The notes under the pieces were generated by a model. It saw only the letters and a list, made by a program, of their open reading frames with translations. It was not told the origin of the DNA and made no database searches. This document shows positions 23,534-34,190 of a stretch of DNA of 64,000 nt, piece after piece (the first letter of the stretch is position 1; each line of letters starts with the position of its first letter). The translations under genes were made by a program, and so were the position numbers. Source of the DNA: Wyeomyia smithii (taxonomy: Eukaryota; Arthropoda; Insecta; Diptera; Culicidae); contig NC_073695.1 in assembly GCF_029784165.1 (NCBI RefSeq), forward strand, positions 90,775,902 through 90,839,901, written 5' to 3'.

Positions 23534-24494
23534 TAGGCCATTTTTTTCATTTTATCGTGTTACTTCGAGAGTAAGCCGAAAGTAATTACATATGTTACGA
23601 TGTGAGCAGTTTTTGAACACAAGATTTTTGAGAGCCTATTTACCCCACTTACCCCTTTTTCCAAAAACCTCAAATTTCGATATAACATTGCAAAAACAAA
23701 CGTAACCTGAAAATTACAGCCCAATTGAAGAACATTGACACAAAACGGAGTAACGCTTCTCGCACAATGGGTACAAAATAATGGTCAAAAACATGTTATA
23801 GAAAAATTGGATTTCCTCACGCATCTTTAAAACGGCGCATTTTCTTTATATATCAAATGAAAGCTCTTGAGTTTCACTACAAAACGTATTGTTTGGATTT
23901 TAATCCTAGATCTGTTGGTGAGAGAAAAACAGCTGTGAAAATCACCATTTTTTTAGAAAAATGCAAATTTCTCAGCATGTATTTTCGACAGCAACTTCCA
24001 ATAGCCCTCTTTTTGTTCCTTTTATAGAGTAAAACAAACATGCCAATTTTCATGAAAATCGGTTCAGTTAACTCGAAGTTATAGTAATTTTACGTTTTTA
24101 GCAGTTTTTTGACATTAATTTTTGGCGGGCTTTTTTACCCCACTTACCCCTTTTCAAAAAATCCGAGAATAGGCAAAACATTGCTCTATTAAATAGATAA
24201 ACAAACCCTGAATGTTTCAGCCAAATCGGAGAACCTCGATACAACCTCCCTTGTAAAGGTGGTTGCGGTTCTCGCGAACTGGCTCTTAACGCCGGTGGAT
24301 ATCAAAATTGATAATCTATTTTTCATGAAAAAAATGAAATCATTTGAACAGTTTATAATGGTATTATAGCATAAACTCTCTGCAGCAGCTTGCAGGAAAC
24401 ATACGGGGTGGTTAAACTTTGATCGCCGATTATTCGAAATAATGTTTTTGGCGCTTGGTTCGGTCTGGTCGCACGCCGACCAAATAGCAAATTT

Positions 24495-25425
24495 AAAATG
24501 GCAAGGTCTATGATTCTGTCGACCGTGCTTGAAAAGCAATCATATTAACGACTAATCAGATTAGTCAAATTTCGCGCTTCAACAAGGATTGACCCCATTC
24601 TCAATAATATAGTTGCTTGTCATGATTTGGACTTGATAATTTTTGAATTTTGATTATGCGAAAATTTAATTTCTATGCTGATAATGAAAACTTTTCGGAT
24701 GTTGTGCTCATGACTAAAGGAAAAAATAATTCAGTACGTTCTGAGACACGGAGATGAAGCCAAATATATATCGATCGAAATTTCTTGAAAGTGTAAATTG
24801 ATTTAAGAGAAATTATTAACTCTTTAATTAGGTTTTTATTTCATCCTGAAAAGGACAATTTGTTGTTTATTTCAATGTTTGATAAGATACCGAACACATC
24901 TTTGCGTTATCACTGGCAGTGCGAATAAAGTATTCCTTGGGGGAAATAAACACTGAAAAGTTTTCCAGAACGTTCTTTTCATTGGATGCATTTGCTAGTG
25001 TGCCTGCTATCGCTGTGGCCGTTATCCGGTGAACTGCTACTGCTGCTGTAACCGCTGCGCTATCCCCGTTGCCACAGTAGTGGACGCTTCCGTTGCCATT
25101 GGTATCCGCTGCCCTGCATCACCTGGTCCTACTATTGATGTTGAGACGTGCTCCGCTATCCGTTGCCATACCACAGCTGTGGCCGTTATCCGGTGCACTG
25201 CTACTGCTGCTGTATCCACTGCTGCTGCTGCTAAGGGAGGACTGCTCCTGTTGCAGTCCAGAATTATAATGAGCGGCTTCGAGTGAGCAGGCTCATATAT
25301 AGGCCAAATTGCACATTTGAAATGGCAAGGTCTATGATTCTGTCGACCGTGCTTGGAAAGCAATCATATAACGACCAATCAGAGGCCGAATTTTTCGTTT
25401 TGACAAGGCTTGACTATTTTCAATA
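24495..25425 (-). repeat. Dispersed repeat family R, copy 3 (best preserved, start of a tandem neighbour)
   Basis: The unit begins 'ggcaaggtctatgattctgtcgaccgtg' near 24499 and the same start recurs at 25325, so one full unit of about 825 bp and the start of the next are present. Read on the minus strand there is a CCAAT box (ccaatcag at 25374-25381), then 'cctatatatgagcc' near 25297, then 'gccgctcattata' about 30 bases later, then a CAG-rich leader. About 440 bases past the TATA site lies 'tgtccttttcaggatg' (24848-24864 reversed), a 6-bp stem with a TTTC loop like a histone 3' end. No intact gene lies between. The second image is 39767-40697. Confidence 0.65.
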
Positions 25426-25644
25426 GTACAATAGTTTGAAGAATAAAATTACAATTATCTGCATTTGGGAAGAATCTTGGAGGATTTTCCAATCTATTGC
25501 TGCAAGAACGAAGGAAATCCATCGAATACTAACCGGTTTATTAGTATTTGAAACTGAAAATATTTTTCTCTTTTTTCGGTTTTAGATTTTCATTTTACAT
25601 CCCTATGTAGCCGAACTTCCTGAGAGAAGTATTCTATTTCAAAA

Positions 25645-26060
25645 GAACCGATTCCATAATCTGCAGCTCGAAATGTGTGCTATAGAACGCTGATGATCGC
25701 ACCACCATCGGTATTATTAAATATTTTGTTGGCCGCGCATAAAATTTGCTCTCCACTGTGCCCTCCAGTAGATGTGCCAGCAAAATATCCTGCAGCGGTA
25801 CGATGGTAACTGTTGCTGCCGTATGCAAAATAAAGGTAACAAGCTCCGCACTGCCTGGAAGTTGACTCGTATGCAGCTCTCGTTTCTCAATGTCGCGTAC
25901 CTCTAACAGCTGCACTGCACTCGCTATTGTGTAACAAACTGAACTGAAGCTGAATTTTCTACACGCAGTCTTTTGTATCGAGTTCAGGGTACATTTTTGC
26001 CATTAGAGCGTGGCCACACAGCATAGAGAAAAACAAACAAACCAAAACACTTTGTTGAGT
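25645..26060 (-). repeat. Dispersed repeat family S, copy 2
   Basis: It matches 20405-20800. A minus-strand frame of 93 residues spans 25634-25915 but has no recognised domain. It opens at a CTG-rich repeat position, not a convincing start. The second image is 40917-41332. Confidence 0.65.
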
Positions 26061-27460
26061 CAAAATATGTAGGCAGTGGAATTTATTTCGTCCATGTTAT
26101 TGTTATTTGTGCTCGGGAAGCAAACCAATAACGAGGGAAATGTATGGAAAAGCTTGACCATGGAACTTTTCACCTGTTTCCACCATTAAACAGTGAAGCA
26201 ACGATGTTGAACATTATATCAAACAATTGTTACACATTTTATCTATCCACCGACAAATAAATGACTAAGATGCATAAAGTCGTTCGCTTGCTAAAATCGT
26301 TTGAAATCTGCGTCAGATTTTGCAGTTTCAATTAAAATTTCACAGATTTTGCAGTCAGATTTTGCAGTTTCATTTTCAATTTCACAAAGTGTAATCTAGT
26401 ATAGAAAACAAAGACGTAGTCCTACGTCAAAAAAAATCTTCCATAGAAATTGATTTTCATTTCTCCATCCTGGACTTTTTTTAAAGTTGCGTAATAACTT
26501 CAAGTTGAGAAAAATAACTCTCGTTTTTAACGGGTGACAACTAACAATTTCGAATTTTTTTCTACAGCTGTCAAAAAAAGGTGGAAGAACTTAGAAAAAC
26601 TAATTTATTTCCCATGAAGATATATTCATTGTGAACTAACAAACATTTGTTTCTTATGATGCCAAAACAAGAGCGTTGTACGGTCTTCAGGTCCACTTTT
26701 CGAATGCATCTCTTGATTCTACCGATCAACTGTTCGCAATTCGTTGGCATCTCCAGGCATTTTTGCTCCGCAGAAACTCAAAATCCCAAAGAAAGCCTTC
26801 GATTATTTATTTTGTATTGTTTTATTCTCGGTTATATCAACTTGAAAATAATTTTACTTCAATTTTGATTTAACTGACTTTACTTACTTTTTTATTCATT
26901 TTTGTGTGTTTTTAAAATTTTTGTAAGCATAAACATTATTGATAGAATTAGTTTAACGTGGGAAAAATCTAGTAATTTGGTAGAAATTTTTGGATTCCCT
27001 AGTAACAAAAGAAAGTCTTTAAAATCATCCCATATTCCAACAAATATGATTAAATAAGATTTGGAGAAATTCAAAACTGGTTTCGCAAAAATGGTATATC
27101 TCGAGATTTTTCGAGGAACACGATAAAATTATTAAATTTAAAATAAAAATGGCTGCATTTGCCAAAATATGTAAATTTAGTTTATAAATACAAAAAAATC
27201 TGGTAACAATTCCGACCTGAAATTATACTTTTTTTTTATTCCTTGGTTAATATCAGTAATGCTCGGACATCAAAACGTCTATGAACTTTAAGAAAAAGAA
27301 TAAAGAGATTTTACACAGAAAACGCCTTATTTTACAACACAGAGGGGGATTTCACAGAATTGACACCCAAATTGGGATTTATTCTAAGTAAACCTAGATG
27401 AATAATAATTTGGGGAAAATTTACCATCTTCAAAGCATAACAATTTATTATATGTAGATC
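26061..27460. other. Stretch without a recognisable gene
   Basis: 'cagattttgcagtttca'-type phrases repeat three times at about 26310-26372. 'acgtagtcctacgt' (about 26413) is a small palindrome. Two overlapping plus frames at 26647-26873 lack any recognised domain. The second image is 41333-42732. Confidence 0.5.
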
Positions 27461-27715
27461 GATAACGGCGCCGGCCACGTCCTTACGGTCAGTTAGAGAA
27501 AGAAAGAAGAAAGTGTTACATTTGTTGTTGCTTGAGACCGAGTTTACCTCTGCATCTCTAACGACTGTTACAGCAAGGGAACTTTTTGTGGTAAGGGGCA
27601 GATTTTTATAGTTTAACCCTATCCTCTACGCTTATAATAACTTTACTACTCTTCTTTACCGAGCCTCGTTAGGTACTCCTGCCATGTATCGGCAATTACA
27701 ATTGCCGGAAGAGGT
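27461..27715. repeat. Dispersed-repeat-like segment with a short perfect hairpin
   Basis: It starts 'cggcgccggccacgtcctta' (27468) and ends near 'cggcaattacaattgccg' (27691-27708), a perfect 8-bp stem around AC. A run of purine triplets ('agagaaagaaagaagaaag') follows the start. I believe this is a mosquito repeat but cannot name it. The second image is 42733-42987. Confidence 0.45.
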
Positions 27716-28455
27716 GAGTGTTTATTCAATTGGGTTCTGATTTTTTTTTTTAATTTAAGCGTAAGAGAAGGGCAAACGGGAAGGGATGTGGATTGGAGGG
27801 CTAGCCTGACAATGATCCCATGCGTAAAAGTCCCTCTGACACCAAACCGGTTTGATTCTAAGATTTGAACTCATGATTTTTTTTCGGTTTTTCGTCAGAA
27901 AATCGGAAAAAAAAGTTTGCGGGAATATTGAAGATTGAATTTTCAGAAGTTAATTAAAACCAATGAGGTGATTATAGGTCAAAATGTAGTGTGAGAAAAG
28001 TGCCAACGCTGCAAGTACATCATTAAAGTGTTTGTAAAAATAAATACAAACCATACAGAACTATCCGTGACTCACACATGAAAAACAAACCATGTTGTTC
28101 AATATAGTGGATGTTTTTCAGTTTGACATTTGTTTAAGGATTTGCTGTTTTATGCTTACGAAATGCTCCTTCTTCCGCACCTTTTTATTTTTCATTGAGT
28201 TTCGTTGTCATCGCTTTCCTCGGTGTTGACATTATACACATTAAAAAGCATAATGTTGCCCAAAATTTGTAACCAATAATAATTTGCAGTGATGCTAGCA
28301 CATAAATTTCAAAACTCACATTCGTGCATCGTTAAAAAAATATTTAACATTCTTACAATTTTCAAATTTTTCAAAAAAGTAATAGTAAATTGATTACTTA
28401 TACATATAAACTAATCGATTTTAGCGTGAACAATCTTCGAACACGATGTACTTAA

Positions 28456-28595
28456 CCCTCTAGTGCCCAATGCCGCCATTTGGCGGGCTTCAGTCAACCC
28501 TCCAAAAAGCTTCAATAAATACTTGAAAAGTGTTTTTAATGATTCATAGTGATTTTACCGAAGCCCGTCTAGAAATTAACTTGGGCACTAGAGGG
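28456..28595. mobile_element. piggyBac-like MITE (140 bp, TTAA target)
   Basis: The ends are CCCTCTAGTGCCCAA and its exact reverse complement. TTAA flanks both sides (28452-28455, 28596-28599), the hallmark target duplication of piggyBac elements. An inner 'gccgccatttggcgggc' small inverted repeat lies near the left end. It is too short to code. The second image is 43728-43867. Confidence 0.85.
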
Positions 28596-28919
28596 TTAAG
28601 TGACAAAATAGAAAAATGGGGATGGTCCGACGAAACACCTCTCTTTAGTGAATTCTTTAATTTTATCATAAGGCTTTCCAAATTTTTATTTTAAGGTTAT
28701 GATTGCTAATTGTAACAACACGTGCCCTTCAATTTAAAATAGCAGTGATAAATTGCAAAGACTGAAAATTATCTTAAATTCTTTAAACACCCCAGATATT
28801 TTGTATAATTGATTATAGGATATTCCCTGGTTCCCTCAATTTAATTTAGTCACGATTATTCAAATTTTTCGATTTTTTTTTAGTATGTTATTTGGTGCCA
28901 CTTGTACAGTCACTAATTA

Positions 28920-29020
28920 CACTGGTCGACAAAATAAAAAAAAGTACATTCCAAAAGCTCAAACCGGAAAAAATGGAAGATTATAGCCATTCAACCATTC
29001 CTATGAATTTTGTTGACCCT
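28920..29020 (+). repeat. Dispersed repeat interrupted by a MITE
   Basis: 'ctggtcgacaaaataaaa' to 'attcaaccattcctatgaatttt' shares phrases with about 1538-1590, 17895-17935 and 58605-58690. The MITE at 29021 follows directly. The second image is 44192-44292. Confidence 0.6.
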
Positions 29021-29539
29021 CACGCTCGTAAATAATAACTCTAAAATGAGTAACATTTGACGCATTTTCGTAAAAAATGGAACAACTCTTAAATTGAGTA
29101 ACTCCACTAATACTCAAAACTGAGTAACACTAGGCGTCTTTAAAATGAGTCATTATTACTCAAAATTTGAGTACGACATTACTCATTTTTTGGGTACAGT
29201 TAAGTTTCATTACTGGCTGGAAATCCGCCACGGCCAATAAACGACACCACATGTTCATCAATAATTACCTTGTAATAAAAGTAAACTGTTATAATGCCAT
29301 CTGAGGCGCACACAATTAAAAAACATTTGTCACAAACTGAAGCACATCGTAATCATCTTTCAAAATGGACGTCGTTACATGCGACGTTACTCAGAAAGAA
29401 GTTATATGAAGGGAGCCCAAAAAGTGAGCCAAAGTTACTCAAAATCAAAAAGGACTTCTACTCATTTTTTGACGTCTACGAACAACGTTCTAAACTGAGT
29501 CAGAGTTGCTCAGTTCATGAGTTATTATTTACGAGCGTG
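29021..29539. mobile_element. 519-bp MITE with ~21-bp terminal inverted repeats
   Basis: The left end CACGCTCGTAAATAATAAC and the reversed right end agree base for base for about 21 positions. CT precedes the left end and follows the right end, a possible 2-bp target duplication. The interior is full of 'actca'/'gagta' phrases. A 92-residue plus frame at 29294-29572 runs through the right end and is not considered a gene. The second image is 44293-44811. Confidence 0.8.
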
Positions 29540-30418
29540 CTAGCCATTGCCAAAACGCGTCAACTTACGTGAGATCTATATCAGAGCAAAGAAACAGAAT
29601 TTTAATTTTGCGACAGAGCGAAGTTTTTCTATTAATAAAAACATTTTTTTTTGTTTATATACTTTGGATACCTTAAACCACATAATTTGATACTTCATCT
29701 CTCTGAAAATTATGAAGTTTGATGTGAAAATAACGATCTTAAATCGTCATATTTAAATTCTCTTAATTCAAGCCTGATTGAGTGCACACACTGAAAAATC
29801 ACATAGCTGATTATCTTCCAGCACTCTATTATAGGTTCAAAACAGAAACCGAAAAATTACAACAAGAAATTCAGTTTGCTCAAAATAAATGATGTCTCAA
29901 CAATCCTTTTTTGTTCGTCGAATTGGCGGATCAATATATTTTTAAAATACATTAATAATGTTTCATAAAACAACACCCAATAGCTAACATAATTTTACAA
30001 TATTCCGTGAAACTGAATGTTGGAACAAAAAGCTTTGAATCTTTGCATCAAGTCATTGCGATCCGTTATCCGTCACCAACCAGTACCGACTGGAGTATAA
30101 CCGAGCGTTGAATTTCCCTCGACATTTCCATGCCGACAACGACCAACCCCGTAACAGCTGAGCTGAGAGTCTCTATTCAAACCCCACGTGGTATTGCTGC
30201 ACTGCAAATCCTTTCTAACACGATGGCAAGCGTTTCGGTTCGAGTGCACTTTCACTCCGACACGATACGACTGGATTTGCACCTGGTTCGGATGAACTCA
30301 CAGCATCTTTTGCGCATGCTCTGCTTCGACAGGAATCCTTTCCTTCACTTCACGCTAGCAACTGTGTAATGCGTAGAGAACAAAGGCTGCAGACTTTCCT
30401 TGGTCGGTATGATTAACA
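29540..30418. other. Stretch without a recognisable gene; GC-richer near 30060-30370
   Basis: Positions 30060-30370 are clearly richer in G+C than the surroundings and sit just upstream of the candidate signal-peptide exon at 30419. They could be promoter or leader sequence. Both strands have short open frames there (69 and 79 residues) without recognisable domains. The second image is 44812-45690. Confidence 0.45.
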
Positions 30419-30522
30419 ATGCCGGGCATTGAAAAAGCTGAAATGGCCTTTTTTGTTTTGATCGTTATACTGATTATGGCATTTACTGACAGTGAGAAGA
30501 AAACGGATTCGTTTTACTTTCG
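30419..30522 (+). CDS. Candidate first coding exon with signal peptide
   Basis: An ATG at 30419, and a second one in better context at 30443 (gaaATGGcc), open a frame whose residues from the second ATG (MAFFVLIVILIMAFTDSEKK) form a short hydrophobic core with a plausible signal-peptidase site after the Thr/Asp-Ser region. The frame meets a strong donor gtgagt at 30523 in phase 2. This is the expected look of a first exon of a small secreted protein. I could not find the next exon with confidence. The second image (45691-45794) carries one substitution, Ala to Thr before the second ATG. It could also be chance, since the frame would stop one codon after the donor. Confidence 0.35.
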
Positions 30523-33500
30523 GTGAGTATTGATTTTACTATATCACTTTCGATCACGTTGTTAGAGGTTTGCACTCACTAACAAAAGTATTTGACACAC
30601 AAATGCAGTAAGCAAACAATAGATTTTCTGAAGCCAAATAGTCGTTTTTCATGTACTATCACTCTTATATGCTAAAATAGCTTGTCTTGGTTTCGAGTTA
30701 TTCTCAACTGAGAATTTTTTTTATGCGGTCCCTATCCACCGCATAAACAAAGTTTTTTTTGTCAATAATGTTCTGGAAGTATTGTTTTGTAGCTGCACGT
30801 GAAGTTTAAAATGATTTTTCTATGCGATTTATTTTATGTGGTCCCTATTCCTCGCACAAAAACAGGTTTGACTGTATTATATTTCTAGAGGAATATCAAA
30901 TCAAAGGAACACCTATGGGTAATCCACTTTCATTTTTCTTTATGAGTTTTTCAAGACAAATCTTTATTTCTAGACCCAGTCGTGAATAACCGAACACATA
31001 GTTTCCAGCTGGACAATTTGCAGTTACTTGAAAAAAAAAATTGATCATGCACACTTCAGACAACTTCTCCCTAAACTGTTCAGACAACTTCTCGCTAAAA
31101 GTGATTTGCGTACATGAGTTGAATCTTAATGTCATTGATATTTGCCCGTATTGTTCGATCTGTCGGAGAAGTGCTGTAAAAATGTTTGGAATGACTGTAT
31201 CATCCCAGACAGGTGTAAAATCTTGAAAATATACTAACCTTTTAAAGGGGCCATTTCATTCAGTATCGATAAAAAAAGATCCCATAAATGCTTTAATCGA
31301 GGTGATAGCCCTAACAAGGTCGTTTTTTCCAAAAAAATCTCAAGTAAGCTCATATCTGGCAAAACATTTGCAGCTACGTACAAAACAAAATAGATAGAGA
31401 TGAATAGATGGTGAAACACAATGGCTAGCTTAGCTAATAATGTTTTGAAAAAAAAAAATCAATCACAAATCGTTTGTCACGCTACCAAACAAAAGAAAAA
31501 ACAAAATAACTTCCAAGAGCAAATTTACAGTTTCTCAAAAACCATGTTTGTATCACTCTAGAATTTCATTATAACATAACGCCTAGTTTTCCACGAAAAG
31601 GAAAGCTAACAGTAAGTTTCATGAGATTTCTATAGAAATGAAAGTTCAACTTGAATTTCTAAACACTGTGTACATAAAAAGTTCATCATAGCATCCAAAG
31701 AAAGAAACATAAACAATCTCTCTGCAATGATTCGCTGCAAACGAAACAGTTTCAAGTTGGTCAAACAATACGACACTTGATGTATGTCGTATAAAACAAA
31801 TGCTTCTTATTTATTTACTCTTGATTCGGAGATCCTGCCTAATTCTCCTGTTACTGTCTGGATGGATACAATTCACTGCTTTTCTTTCTAAACAAACTCA
31901 AACACCCACACACACATACATACCTACATCTTGTTCCACTAGAAGTTTGTGCCTTTTGAAAAAAGCGCCCATCACAGCATCAAACTCCATTAGTGAAAGA
32001 GCAATTCAGCAAAGTTTAAGAACTTGCTAATAAATAGAAAAAGCCGGGAAGCCAAGCACCAAGAAAGAAAAAGCAGAAAAGCGAGCAACAGCATCAACAT
32101 TATATTCGAAGTGTAAAACTCGAACAGAGTGTAAATACTTTTGAAATTTCATCACCGTTTTGCCGCACTTTCGGTTCGGTCCGATGATGGGTGATGGCTC
32201 CTTCTGGCAACAAACAAGTTCTTGCAAAAAAAAATAGAAACAACACCACCTACACCTTCATCCTGTCGAACGGATCTAGAAAAGAAAAATCCATCCCTGT
32301 AAATTGAACTCTCGGCGATGGAACTCGTGCTTAAATACACCCATTTGAAAAGTTCACCCCTTGAACGCGGACGTCGGTCGGGCTGCGTGCACACAGCGCA
32401 GAGAGAGGCTGACTAAATAGAGACTAAGTTACTTGAACTCGAGAAGACCTTGAAAGCTATAAATACATTCAGCTTTTGCCGGCCTGATAACGAGTGTACA
32501 TTTTCAAAAGAATAGTCCTGTGTGAAAGCCCTATCTTTATGCACACAAAGAAATTTTTGTTGTTTTGTTTTTTTGCATATTTGCATAGTGATTTGTAAGA
32601 AGGAGTGAGGCGGATTTATCATTCCAATCAGTACAATTCGATATCCTTGGATACTAAAAAACTAATTAAAAATGTTGTGAAATTCGCAGAAATCTTCTAT
32701 TTAAATGAATTATAAGCATGTTTGTTATCTATCAATGTAAACCAAAATAAATAAGAAAATATGAATAATTTAGTATTTTTTAGTGTTCTCAGTAATGTGT
32801 AGTAGGTTATAGCCTATGTTGACGTTGGGATGTTCATTTTGGTTGAAACTTTTTGCATGAAGAGTTAGTTCTGAAGCTTATGGACTCAAATATTTTTGTT
32901 TACATTTTCAAGTATTTATTTATACTCATTAGAAATAAAAATAATAGTGAACAAATCAGTCATACCGTAAGCATCAAACTTAATCTTTCATTAGCAATCC
33001 AACCCTAACAGTGTCGCACCTAACATCACCGAACCGCACCGAAAATTTCATTAGCGATAATGAAGCGATGTTGTAAAGTATTATCGATATGATAACTGAA
33101 AAAAAAAATCATTTTTTCATTTTCTCATATTTATCAGTCTTTTTGCTTCAGAGTGCCTATTTTTACATAAAAGAAGGTTGTAATTGATTCTGAGTTAAGA
33201 TTTGTAAAGCATTTGAGTCGTAAAGAAAGATACAAGCTTTAACCTCGTAGTCAAGTAACTCACCTAAGGGCACAAAAAATCACAGGAACGGTTAAAAATT
33301 CAAAAGTTTGGTCATTTTTAAAATGAGGATGGACACCACACGCCATTTTTAAATTAAACATGGTGGCTTTCTGGTAAACAGCCGAAAATTGCCGCAAATG
33401 AGCTATTGAGTATACCAGTCTAAGTTCCAGGACCAATCCCAGGCCCTTTTCCGGAAGCGCGAAGATGACCGGACAGACGGTTTGAAATAAAAGAACTTCA

Positions 33501-33890
33501 TATTTCTTCTCTCGAGAAACGTCGAGGACGCAAGTTGAACTAACGGTATATATATGCTGAATTTTGTAACGTAGTTGGACTTAACTATTGATATTGTTCC
33601 ACTAATTTTGAGGTGTATACGACTATATAATGACCAGAATACCACCTAATATGGGTGTTTTCAGGAATGTCGTGGCTGATCAAGTTCGATTGCTGCTTTG
33701 AAGTCGATGAATGGGTGTTGCGTGGTTACGTTGGCCTTGCGGCATTTCTGGAGCACTTGCCGTCGTGTAAAGATCTGATCCTTGGTGGCGCGAGTCCCCA
33801 TGAATCTCGCCTGGTGTTACCCCTCGAAATTCTTTCTAGGTGATACGCGGTAGTAAAAAAGTTAGGAGAGTACCTTTTTTTGTGGGTTCC
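30523..33890. other. 3.4 kb without a recognisable gene
   Basis: It includes two hairpin-like 'tgcggtccctatccaccgca'-type phrases (about 30724 and, degenerate, 30837) and a tandem 'cagacaacttctc' pair (31058, 31080). GC-richer pieces lie at 32150-32400 and 33400-33840 with short frames that have no recognisable domain. The region is where copies A and B differ most. The second image is 45795-49235. Confidence 0.5.
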
Positions 33891-33904
33891 TTCCTTCCAC
33901 TTCT

Positions 33905-34176
33905 GGTGATATGGTCCCCGTGGCTCTGTGGTTAGCGATGTCGGTCGGCTAGCTCTCTCACACGGTTGTGATATCGGGTTCGATTCCCGATCGAGTGGAG
34001 GATCTTTTCGAGCTGGAAATTTTCTCGACTCAGCACTGGGGCACGGTGTATCGTTGTACTTATCCTACACATACAAAGTGTGCCAAAAACAATATCGATA
34101 ACGAATTCTCTCAACTAATCTAGTTGATCGAGACCGCTATTAGCCCCAAGGCTAAGCGTGCGGTATTGTTTGTTTG
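33905..34176 (+). mobile_element. tRNA-derived SINE with perfect 14-bp target duplication
   Basis: It reads 'ccccgtggctctgtggttag' (A box), then 'tatcgggttcgattcccgat' (B box) near 33970, then a tail ending 'gcggtattgtttgtttg'. TTCCTTCCACTTCT flanks it at 33891-33904 and 34177-34190. This is a different SINE family from those at 4726 and 16058. It looks like the Feilai type of Aedes, but that name is a recollection, not a match I could run. The second image is 49250-49521. Confidence 0.9.
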
Positions 34177-34190
34177 TTCCTTCCACTTCT

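Larger units (their letters stand above)
21876..24484. mobile_element. 2.6-kb element with long imperfect terminal inverted repeats (foldback-like)
   Basis: The left end 'ggtcggccagatcgaacc' and the reversed right end 'ggtcggcgtgcgaccaga...ccgaaccaagcgcc' pair. Inward, 'aagagccagttcgcga', 'ggggtaagtggggtaaaaa', 'ggctattggaagttgctgtcg' and 'gtgcgagaagcgttactccg' all recur in inverted order. The left arm spans about 21877-22440. The right arm, 23725-24484, is about 200 bp longer because of sequence absent from the left. AAAT flanks both ends. No transposase is seen inside. The interior carries a SINE (23361-23533) and an exon-like fragment (22911-23014). The second image is 37149-39756. Confidence 0.85.

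Noticed and set aside
24495..25425. Calling family R a histone gene cluster
   Set aside because: Promoter-like and stem-loop-like signals exist, but no histone coding sequence can be read between them.
29294..29572. A 92-residue frame within the 519-bp MITE
   Set aside because: It crosses the MITE's right terminal repeat and has no recognised domain; its presence in both copies only reflects the doubled block.
33905..34010. A functional tRNA gene
   Set aside because: A and B boxes are present but the cloverleaf does not close as an intact tRNA. The sequence continues into a longer tail with a 14-bp target duplication, so it is a tRNA-derived SINE. The same applies to 4726-5081, 16058-16268, 23361-23533 and 52196-52545.
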